This document shows positions 48,701 to 55,664 of a DNA stretch of 64,000 nucleotides, piece after piece (positions within the stretch are counted from its first letter, which is position 1; every line of letters begins with the position of its first letter). The DNA is from Prunus persica (taxonomy: Eukaryota > Streptophyta > Magnoliopsida > Rosales > Rosaceae), in NCBI RefSeq assembly GCF_000346465.2, contig NC_034009.1:12838747-12902746 (forward strand), read 5' to 3'. The notes under the pieces were generated by a model. It had not been told where the DNA came from, did no database searches, and saw only the letters and a program-made list of their open reading frames with translations. The position numbers and the translations under genes are program-made.

Positions 48701-51700
48701 TAGATAAACAAACGCACACACATCATCAACTTCCAAAAAATTGTCTCTCTGATTTCAAATCTGTGTCATCTGTTAAGATTATGATGTGGAACAGAGTTCC
48801 ATCTGGTAAGATTTCGTAACCCTTGGGATCTCAGAAAAATCTGATTATGTCGGCGGTTTTTTATATAAACCGTCGTGGTTATTTCAATTCTTGTCATTAA
48901 GTATATCTACCGACGTAGGATAAGAAAATCAAAGAAAAAAATTGTTAACAAAAATTCTTATTAAGACGACGGTTTAAATTAAAGGTACGACGTATAAAAT
49001 GCATAAATACAACGTTAGATTTTATAGTACGATTTAAAGAGAACGTCGTAGAACTATACAATAATGACGTCGATATATTTATATTTGTCGTCGTTGTAAA
49101 TTAATTTAATACGGCGATATTTTGTATTTTACAGCCGTGGATTTGTTTGTAATTAGACAGCGTCTTATACGAAAACCTCGTCGTGTTATTTTATAAGTAA
49201 AAACGGCGGCTTTTATTGAAATCGTCGTCTTTACTTTCTACGTCGGTCGATTCATAACTTCTGCCGTTCTTTGTTCGCTTTGATTTTACACTGCGAAAAT
49301 CTGTTTCAAATAAACGTCGGTTGTTTAATTAAGTACGTCGTTGTTTTTGAACAGCCATTTGAATCTCCCTTTTTAGTTGTCTAAGGTGGTATTAAACGAC
49401 GGTGTTTTTAGAACCGTCGTCGTTTTAAAAACCACGACGGTTTTCACTGAGACCGTCGTTGTTTTCTGGTCGTCTTTTTCACTTTTTGTAGTAGTGAGTC
49501 TCTGTGTTTTTCTTGGTTGGACTCTGTTAAACTAGTGAAGTTTGTATATATTGGGCACCATTCAAACTATGATGTGATGTGGGGTTGCTTAGTGGCTGTT
49601 AGTGTGCTTGTGTCTATTTGTTGGTTCTTGGTTTTCCAACTGATTTTTTGAATTATGATTTTTATGTGTGCATTAGTTACAAGTTGAAGTAAGATGGACG
49701 GTGGAAGAGACAACAAAGATGAGTCTAATGTAAAAGGGCTACTTTCACAACTTGCTGGATATGCTGGATATGCTGCTGGACACTACCCACAGGTGCCATT
49801 TTAGTTGTATATATGAGTTGGTAATTATAATTGATTGGCCCAGGTTGGTGCCCTTCATGCCCCAGCTTTCTCATTGAATTACAGTTTTTTACATAGTAAG
49901 TATATAATTGATGCCATTGAATTACTGTTTTTTAGCTGCAACTTCTTATTATAAAGCTCACTTATTATGCATTTGTCTTGATTTGGATATGGTTGATGCC
50001 ATTACTGTCATATGATATTTTGCAATACCATTTAAGCTTTAGTTCAGTAAAATTTTATACGGGTTCTGCATTGTAGTTTTGCACAAAATACATTGTAGTT
50101 TTGGTAATTACAATTGAATTTTTGCTCTTTCCTTAGCCCTCAACCTCACCAATTTAAAGAGTAGAGGCTACCCAGATGAGGAATTGGGTGGGCAAGAGAA
50201 GAGTATAACTACCCAAGAGCAAGGGAACTCAAAATTGGAATTTTGGAAACTGCATTGCAGTTTTCATTTAATTAAAATTGAATTTTTACTCCTTCCTTGG
50301 CCTTCAACCTCACCAATTTGAATAGTAGAGGTTACCCAGATGAGGAATTGGGTGGATAAGGGAAGAGTCGAACTACCCAAGAGCAATGGAACTCAAAATT
50401 GGACTTTCGAAAATTGCATTGCAGTTTTCATTTAATTACAATTGAATTTTTGCTCTTTCCTTGGCCTTCAACGTCACCAATTTGAAGAGTAGAGGCTACC
50501 TAGATGAGAAATTGGGTGGGCAAGAGAAGAGTAGAACTACCCAACATGTATTTTACCAACACGTCTTGAATAAAAAAAATATTGTTTTATTTTGTTTAAC
50601 TCTAGAGCTGAGCATTTTTGCCCAAACTCAGCATTGCAAGTTCCATTTTTGTATTGCAGTTTTCGTTTATGCATTGCAATTTCCGCTTATACATTGCAGT
50701 TTCCGTTTTTGCATCACAGTTTCCATTTTAGTACTTTCATCTTGGTTCCTCAATTTTGCTTCTATAAAATTAATTTTTGTTTTTGTAGCTATTTTTGTTT
50801 TGTTTTTTTTTTTAAACATAATTGATATCTACATTGTATTTTTGTTGCGGTTTTTCTTTTTATTTGTTGTTCTTGTGTGAATATGTGTTGAAATGATTTT
50901 TTTTTAAACCATTGATTGTTTATATAAATAAATATTATATAACTAAATAATATTAAAAAATCAAGTTTGGTGTAGTGGTTTGGGAGTGAGCCTTTCTTCT
51001 TTGAGGGTCAAGGTAAGGTTCAAATCCCTAGAATGACATAAATTTTTTTTTTTTTTTTTTTGTAAAGGTGAATAAAGGGCAACGGAGTTTGTCCCCTGCA
51101 AACGGCAAACGGCAACCGGCGGTGACGGCGGGTGGCCGGCGGTGGTGGTCAGTGGCGGGTGGCTAGATATGGACATGTGTCATAGTATGCTTGTCTTAGA
51201 ATGAGTGACATTGTGTGTAATTTTGATATCTTTTAATGATATTTTTGTAAAATTAGGTACTACATTTTGGTCTTTGGCCTTATGCTAATTAGATAAATTG
51301 TATTCCTATATTCCAAATTAGTAAACTATATTTTGTTTTAACAGTCCCGATCTCTTGGACCACAGGAGTCCAAGAGATTGTGGTCACCCACCGTTGGATA
51401 TTAATCCAATGGTTCAAAATGATATATATAAATGCAATATGACATAAATGATTATTACCCGATTCAAGTCAACCGTTGAATTTACATCCAACGGCGGGTG
51501 ACCATAAATCTCTTGGACTACAGGGGTCCAAGAGATCAGGACTGTTTGTTTTAAAACTAAAGCAAAACAAAATAACAAGCATTATATAAGGGGGTTAGAA
51601 ATTTACTCGTCCAAGAGAGTGAACCCTGACAAATTTGCTGCTTGTGAAAGAGCTTCCCTCCATCTGTTGACCTTCTCCATATTATCTTTATATTTACACT

Positions 51701-52133
51701 CCACGTTAGCCAGTGCATCCCCGAAACTACCTCTATGATTCCGTACATCTGATGGATTCACCTTGTAAAAAACTGGTATGACCAGTTGTTCTGATTTCTT
51801 GCAGTCAAGAATCTTAACAAGTTCCTCCAAGCACCACTTTGAGGAGGCATAGTTTTTAGAGAACACAACCACAGAAATCTTTGAATCTTCAATTGCTGTG
51901 AGAAGCGTGCTTGATATTTCTTCTCCTCTTCTGAGCTCATCATCATCCATGAAGGTGTTAATGCCTTGTTGACATAAAGCGCTATACAAATGGCCTGTGA
52001 AATTGGAGCGAGTGTCCAAACCTCTGAAGCTCAGGAAGACGTCGTGTTTCCATGAATTGGTGAAGGAAGCAGAGGAAGAAGAGGCTCGTTGGTTGGCCAA
52101 GGAAGCCAACATAATTGTTTCAGTGTTTGGCAA
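30715..52133 (-). CDS. TIR-NBS-LRR (TNL) disease-resistance protein, about 1265 residues, with a 17-kb first intron
   Basis: Five exons on the minus strand: 52133-51607, 34366-33277, 33136-32855, 32735-31503, 31380-30715. All borders are GT/AG and phases join (exon 1 ends GA, exon 2 begins G). TIR: HDVFLSFRGLDTR and WCLEELVKIL with the conserved glutamate of the TIR NADase site. NB-ARC: GTGGIGKTTIA (P-loop), LLVLDDVDD (kinase 2), SRIIITTRDKQLL (RNBS-B), GLPLALKVLGS (GLPL), MHDLLEKMG (MHD). LRR repeats of about 23 residues follow (AIKELPSSIGNL). The last exon is a post-LRR/C-JID-like domain ending in an acidic run and basic RPRKRTKI. Such proteins recognise pathogen effectors and signal through TIR enzymatic activity (family knowledge). 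No stop or frameshift seen. That the TIR exon belongs to this gene rests on phase, strand and the absence of another partner in the window. Confidence 0.85.
32101..32307 (-). repeat. 69-bp tandem duplication of an LRR unit
   Basis: Units 32101-32169 and 32170-32238 are almost identical (one visible difference, CTCTTG versus CTCCTG), followed by a diverged third (32239-32307). Each encodes one 23-residue LRR with AIQELPSSIGNL. The near-identity points to a very recent repeat expansion, absent from the TNL2 pseudogene, which has a different set. Confidence 0.9.
34616..34902 (+). mobile_element. Short non-autonomous Helitron in TNL intron 1
   Basis: The 5' end TCTATATATATAAAGC is the classic plant Helitron start. 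The 3' end has a GC hairpin region (ATGCGCGGAAGCGCGTG) about 11 bp before CTAG. The flanking bases are A on the left and T on the right, the expected insertion between A and T without target duplication. No coding capacity. Confidence 0.75.
34903..36057 (+). other. TNL intron 1 sequence left of the CACTA; possible leader of a GRP gene fragment
   Basis: No firm gene. From about 35100 the plus strand looks like an old 5' leader (GC-richer, with short frames) followed by intron-like T-rich sequence that resumes at 49497 after the CACTA and leads to a start codon at 49694. This suggests a plus-strand gene fragment into whose leader intron the CACTA inserted. Confidence 0.4.
36080..37560. repeat. 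Left subterminal motif array (ACGACGG / CCGTCGT)
   Basis: Roughly every 10-30 bases there is a copy of ACGACG(G/T) or its complement, for example ACGACGGTAAATCACCGTCG at the very start. The array contains a diverged direct duplication with an offset of 497 bp: GACACATATTA at 36311 recurs at 36808, and CACTTCGATTTTTC at 36494 recurs at 36991. In En/Spm such subterminal repeats bind the TNPA protein; here that role is inferred. Confidence 0.9.
37627..40986 (-). CDS. CACTA transposase (TNP2/TNPD type), about 1057 residues
   Basis: Three exons on the minus strand: 40986-38564, 38462-38357, 38271-37627, with phases joining. Domains in order: transposase-associated N-terminal domain (DKSWMH, RCPCVKC, about residues 4-80); a cysteine-rich segment CPNDCILY to CPTCG; the tnp2 transposase core (about 240-500, with VGIRGVYDAHNGEYFTLRA and CPICGDDT); a DUF4218 segment (VHLVVHLVREVRLCGPVYFR, RYMKVLKGYVQNR, EGCIAERYIAEEA); and in the last exon a DUF4216 segment (NSGVYLLA, FYGVIQEIWDLDY, VFRCDWID). 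It would cut and rejoin element ends (family knowledge). No stops or frameshifts seen; length is normal for the family. Confidence 0.93.
41080..41280. repeat. Motif array upstream of the transposase gene
   Basis: Dense inverted pairs such as AACGACGGTTTATG then AAAACCGTCGTG, 94-300 bp upstream of the transposase start, so probably in its promoter or leader. Confidence 0.85.
41469..41694. repeat. Near-perfect 36-bp inverted repeat flanked by direct repeats
   Basis: The arms 41545-41580 (GACAAGATCAAATAAAGGTG onward) and 41615-41650 pair with one mismatch across a 34-base loop. On both sides lies a direct repeat of about 42 bp containing AACCCATTAAACAGAAAATC (41469-41514 and 41653-41694). As RNA this would fold into a stable hairpin. 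It lies upstream of the transposase gene inside the CACTA. It may be a small insertion or a rearrangement product. Confidence 0.9.
42151..43404. repeat. 627-bp tandem duplication inside the CACTA
   Basis: Copy 1 (42151-42777) and copy 2 (42778-43404) are nearly identical apart from scattered substitutions and small indels. Each starts CGTCGGTGTTAAGAAATTAA and ends GTTAAAATGAGAAACCA. Each has a telomere-like stretch CTAAACCCTAGACTCTAAAC and a block of ACGACG motifs. It lies between the two CACTA genes. Confidence 0.95.
43757..47360 (-). CDS. CACTA second gene: N-terminal En/Spm-type region fused to ULP1-like cysteine protease, about 737 residues
   Basis: Six exons on the minus strand: 47360-46539, 46071-45463, 45155-44932, 44716-44546, 44313-44034, 43864-43757, phases joining. 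Exons 1-2 carry a basic region and a plant En/Spm (Ptta-like) segment (WSQIPKDIKEQIWEAVDMAF, KKWKDFKSTLTRHY, RSTLWKRARQDKHG), then a coiled coil and an acidic-basic KEEEKRDEEKEEEKRYEE tract. Exons 4-6 form a C48/ULP1-like domain: GRHWILLIV (catalytic His), VYFLDPLPG (Asp), SNVECGYYVMRFMRDI (catalytic Cys). The catalytic triad looks intact. ULP1 enzymes remove SUMO from proteins; several plant transposon groups carry such a domain with no settled role. Every intron is filled with ACGACG motifs. Confidence 0.85.
45160..45430. repeat. Intronic motif array in the CACTA second gene
   Basis: This 307-bp intron (45156-45462) is almost entirely motif copies, for example AACGACGGTGAAAAAACCGTCGTTT, where two motifs face each other as a short hairpin. 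It is the clearest case of the pattern seen in all five introns of the gene (43865-44033, 44314-44545, 44717-44931, 45156-45462, 46072-46538). Confidence 0.88.
46264..46465. repeat. 118-bp direct duplication in a motif-filled intron
   Basis: ACAGAGTAGTGATTCCTATT at about 46269 recurs about 118 bp later, followed in both by TTAGACCGTTAACGACG and a CGACGTGGTAATATCATTC block. Confidence 0.85.
47400..49470. repeat. Right subterminal and upstream motif array
   Basis: Motif copies continue from the start of the second gene to the right terminal repeat, thinning at 47690-47810 and 47880-48230. Includes a 68-bp tandem duplication (CGTCGTGGTA, TTCACACGACGTCAATAGTA) at about 47505-47640. The final 100 bp has facing pairs ACGACGGTGTT and AACCGTCGTCG. 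Confidence 0.88.
49694..49791 (+). pseudogene. Glycine-rich protein A3-like gene fragment (first coding exon)
   Basis: An ATG at 49694 reads MDGGRDNKDES then KGLLSQLAGYAGYAAGHYPQ, ending at CCACAG|GTGCC, a splice donor. This matches the start of plant glycine-rich A3-type proteins (KGLFS.LAGYAAGHYPP). No following exon with the Gly/Tyr/Pro-rich remainder is present within the next 1.8 kb, so this is an isolated fragment on the strand opposite to the TNL, inside its intron. Confidence 0.55.
50103..50551. repeat. 164-bp tandem repeat, about 2.7 copies
   Basis: TTGAATTTTTGCTCTTTCC at 50114 recurs at 50278 and 50442, an exact 164-bp step. Units include CAACCTCACCAATTT and CCAGATGAGGAATTGGGTGG. 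Confidence 0.93.
50630..50735. repeat. 20-bp tandem repeat, five copies
   Basis: Five consecutive 20-bp units with the core ATTGCAGTTTCCGTTT, directly downstream of the 164-bp repeats, whose units also contain GCATTGCAGTTTTCATTTAA. The short array may have arisen from that segment. Confidence 0.85.
50961..51062 (+). repeat. tRNA-derived SINE
   Basis: A-box-like TGGTGTAGTGGTTTGGGAG, B-box AGGTTCAAATCCC about 35 bp later, and a T-rich tail (51042-51061). Fits plant tRNA-derived SINEs that end in a short T run. Confidence 0.6.
51342..51544. mobile_element. 203-bp MITE with long inverted repeats and 10-bp target duplication
   Basis: The left end CAGTCCCGATCTCTTGGACC and the right end, on the other strand, CAGTCCTGATCTCTTGGACC, open inverted repeats of about 60 bp, each containing a further nested inversion TCTTGGAC..GTCCAAGAGAT. 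The flanks are TTTGTTTTAA at 51332-51341 and 51545-51554. A 9-10 bp duplication points to the Mutator superfamily. It lies 60 bp inside TNL intron 1, close to the exon 1 donor. Confidence 0.85.
51607..52133 (-). CDS. TIR-domain exon (exon 1 of the TNL gene)
   Basis: 176 codons starting MPNTETIMLASLANQ, with a full TIR domain: KHDVFLSFRG, GINTFMDDDELRRGEEIS, AIEDSKISVVVFSKNYASS, WCLEELVKIL, VIPVFYKVNPSDVR, WREALSQAANLSG. The donor GTAAAT follows TTGGACGA. If the long intron were not spliced, the exon would end with a stop two codons later and make a TIR-only protein of about 176 residues, a size seen among functional TIR-only proteins. This is an alternative product worth noting. Confidence 0.9.
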
Positions 52134-53336
52134 TCATCAGAAAAAAGATGAGTCTTACTTGAAGAGTCTGATTGTGAGTGAGCAAAATGTAAAAGGCTTT
52201 ATCTTTGCTTTGAATCCAATTATTGACGCGTTTTCCCTGACACGAGCTATCAATTACTTTTATTAAAGCATACGGGTCAATCACTCCACCGGAGACTAGA
52301 CCATTGAAACAAATAATGGAGCATGTCTCATGAACTACCCTATACCAGTCTTTACTTCACAGTTAATTAACTAGACAACAATTATCTTCTGTTTCAGTAT
52401 ATATATGTACATATCGACAATAATTTCTTCTTTTGTTTTCCCCTCATAATCATGGTTGTATGATCACTCAAAAACAAAGAAATTGACCCACCCAAAAAAA
52501 AAAAAAAACCGATTTCATGTTCTTTTGTACTTTATGGGAAGCTATTTTTGCGCACAATTAATGGAATGGAAGATTCTTGAAAGGTAAGAGCCAAAAAAAA
52601 AAAAAAAAAAAAAGGTCTTCACAATAAATTCACAAGTCTTCATCACTAAGTTTCAGACTTTGAAAAGTCTTTCCACTTCTTTCATATCACTTTTCTTTTC
52701 TTGATTGCAAGACGGTTTGGGGAAGAAAGACTTTGGAGTTTTTCATGCGCTTGAGTCAAGGTCTTTGTCTCTTATTGAAATTGGAATGTTTGAGTATAAT
52801 GAAATGAAATTGTTAGAAGTGAGAGATTTCCTGGATTCATGGATAAGAAAATTCAGAGAACGTAATTTTATTGTGTGCTTGAGTGTGATATATGTCCTAC
52901 CTAATGCGTGTGGTTATCTTTTTGATTGTTTATTGCGTTTTGTCCTTGATATGAGTAGGGTCCAAGTTGGATTGGAAATTCCTATTGCTGCCAATTTTGA
53001 TCCAAAGATTTTCAACTTTGGCAGGTTTAAATTAAATTCGATGTCCGAAAATTCCGAAAAGAATTGGATTGGAATGAAAATGTATCTCAAAATTCTGAAT
53101 ATTCCGGATTCCAAAATATATAGGTATTTCAAGTTTGGATTTACTAAACTTTATGTTAAACTAAATATGATATACCGTTTGAGACTGCTTCTATAAGAAG
53201 TACTTATACTCATAACCGCTTTTGTTCAAAGCACATTTATTAGAAGAATGTTGAAATTTTTGTTAAAAATGCGAGTGCTTCTTAGAAAAACACTTTGACG
53301 GGTGCTTCTCCAAAAAGCGCCCATAAGCGGTTACCA
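52134..53336. other. TNL promoter and spacer up to the duplication junction
   Basis: Upstream of the TNL start (minus strand), with A runs at 52496-52508 and 52595-52613. The plus-strand frame at 52705-53196 (163 codons) has no recognisable motif and is probably incidental. About 53190-53335 contains AACCGCTTTTGTTC and, facing it, AAAAGCGCCCATAAGCGGTT, which may be a degenerate MITE lying exactly at the duplication breakpoint. Confidence 0.4.
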
Positions 53337-54506
53337 TAAATGTCGGAAAGATCTGTTGGATCCGATGAATGTGAATGCAGACAAGTTTGAGGTTTCATTC
53401 AAAATCATATTATACAATACTGTCTGCTTCTAGGGTATTATATTAGTTAAGGCTGAAATAATATATACAGGCATTTTGAGGGTCTTGATTCTTATGTAAG
53501 GAGTTAGCTTGTTAAAGAAATTTCCATAACCCTTTTACCATTTTAAGATATCTTGTGTTTAACTTGCAGCTACTTGAACTTGAAAATCAGATTGAGAAGA
53601 ACAATATAATTTTGAAGTCTCCACAGGATTTAGAATGTACACTTAAATGGTAATTATGCCACTTCGGCCTTATTTTTGTGAGTGTGTGTATTTCATTTAG
53701 CTTGTTATAGGGTTATTCTCTTATACTTCTAGTTTTTTTGTTTGATTGATGTAGGCTTGACAACACAGAACGGATTGAGGATGCAGTTGAGGGAAACTGC
53801 GTTAGATTGTCACTTAGGACATACATTCCGAAGTTGGAAGACCTTTTCTCCCCAAAAAAAGTTGGAGATGCCACTGAGCCATCGGAAGTAAATCATGAGC
53901 TGCTAATGGAACTTCTGGAGGGGACTATGGGTTTAAGGAATGTTGAGGTACCAAAACATGATTATCTCAGGACATCTTTATTCATTAGTGTCATTGTTTA
54001 ATAAAGCTTAGAATTAGAGGTATTACCATAACATCAAAGACAATATAGCACTCATGGGATGCGCCCATCTGTTGCTGAACCATGGTGGCAGGTGCTGGCC
54101 ACTGTTGGCGGTGCCTACATGGCTTGGGCTGACATTGCAGTGCTCCACCCAAGGGTGATGCCATGCCAGCCCCTTCAATGGTCTTTCCAAAAAAATTAAA
54201 AAATTGTTCTCATACGTAATTTCATAGAGGGATGAAATTGCAATTATGTTTCTTTTTCCTTTTAGCTTTGTCAAAGGTGGATGGGGTGAGTATTTTTTCA
54301 ATGTGACATGACAATGAAGAAAGAAGTAAGCTCAACACCCTGTGCATCTTTTAAATGAGTTGATACTGCTCTCGAATTTCTTTTGAGCACTATACTCTGC
54401 AAAGTCTTTGAGGTTCTTTCTTATAAATGAGTACCCCGTCTTATGATTTCTAAAATTTGTTTCTTTCTTTGTTGTTGTCGTCTTGGTTTTCTTTTGTTTT
54501 TGTTTA

Positions 54507-54537
<31 letters not shown>

Positions 54538-55317
54538 TTCCTCTACTGCAATTGGTAGTGCTTCAGTAATTAAAAGGCATTTAGCAAACAAATCCCTCTA
54601 AAATATCGAGCCAATCACAACACACACGCATACTTGCATTACCTAGTCATATTTTTAATAGGTTCTCTCTCTAAAGGTTTTTATTTTTTAAATCTTTGAC
54701 ATTTCTTTTGAATTATGTGCTCTCTCAGCTTGATTCCTGTCATATGATCATATGATCAGATAGCATTTCTTTTATCTGCTGAATATGGGAGTGAGTGGAT
54801 GGTTTTTTTCAGTATTCTTATGAATAAGTATAAATGCTTGGTGACCTTATTTCTGATTACTTTTCCACAAAAGGTGCTATTTATGAAAAAAATAAAATCA
54901 GTATATTCTTTTATTGAGTTCATGAAATCCACTTTGCCGGATATCTTCATTGCAGTGGTTTGTAACAAAAGTGCAAGACAGTATGTTCTATGCACCATGA
55001 GGCGACTAGTGGTAAAAAGTGCAAACAAATCAAGGTTTGGCAATTTTGGTCTATGTATTCATTATGCTCTTAAAAAAATTCAAATGTTTTCATTTGGAAT
55101 GCATCAGTCCATGCAGACACTCATTGGAGTACTTGGATAAAGATGAGACAGTAGTGGCTCATGCGGTTGGAGGAGTTGATGCATTCACCAAGGTCCCTCA
55201 AGGTCCCACAAGGTTGGCCATTGTTAAGTTACTCCATTGAAACTGATATACCTCAAGAGCTCTGATCAACATTCAAAGGGAATTTCTATTTCTTTTAGTT
55301 TTCTGTGCAAGGTTCAG
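53337..55317 (+). pseudogene. Truncated copy of the coiled-coil gene
   Basis: Matches exons 6 (3' part) to 11 of the gene at 20053-24640. It lacks exons 1-5 and the last exon. Exon 8 has a 24-bp in-frame gap (the segment coding TGLKVIAF is absent). Exon 9 is largely lost (near 54400). The exon 10 copy reads ADIFIAVVCNKSARQ-like out of frame, and exon 11 has a 10-bp GGTCCCACAA-type insertion. No promoter belongs to it. It cannot encode the protein. Confidence 0.85.
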
Positions 55318-55664
55318 GTCAGTGTTACACCTCCTCATCTCTTACTAGTTTCCTTACTTCAGGGTGGATATTTGAGAAATTTCATCAAATTGGGCAGTTG
55401 CAAGCATGCCTGAGCTTAAAATGTGGATATTTTGGTTTCTTTTGAATCAGTTTGAGCTTATAGAAAAATATACAAAAATGTGAATTGTTCATACAAAAAA
55501 AGCTATTAGATTTCACACAAGTTTATTATATTTCCAATTAGATGAAAGAAAGGTTAAGTGTTGATGCAAACTCAGATCTTCTAAGCATGTAATTGTTCTT
55601 GCAGACATTCATGTATTGAACACCTGGATTAATGGAACCGGACAAACAACAAAACACAACAGCA

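Larger units (their letters stand above)
36058..49496 (-). mobile_element. Complete, apparently autonomous CACTA (En/Spm) transposon, 13,439 bp
   Basis: The left end reads CACTACTACAAAAAAGC, and the right end on the opposite strand reads CACTACTACAAAAAGTG; both then run into AAAAAGACGAC. The flanking three bases are AGT on both sides (36055-36057 and 49497-49499), the 3-bp target duplication expected of CACTA elements. Inside, on the minus strand, are a TNP2-type transposase gene (37627-40986) and a second gene with a ULP1-like protease domain (43757-47360), both free of stops in the spliced models. Non-coding parts are packed with ACGACGG-type motifs in both orientations. Intact ends, matching target duplication and open genes suggest recent activity. 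Confidence 0.95.

Noticed and set aside
36080..49470. The regularly spaced ACGACGG motifs as a CRISPR-like array
   Set aside because: Repeats are 6-8 bp, in both orientations, with variable spacing, inside a CACTA transposon of a plant; no Cas genes.
52705..53196. 163-codon plus-strand frame between the TNL and the duplication junction
   Set aside because: No recognisable motif, AT-rich, no splice or promoter support; too weak to call a gene.
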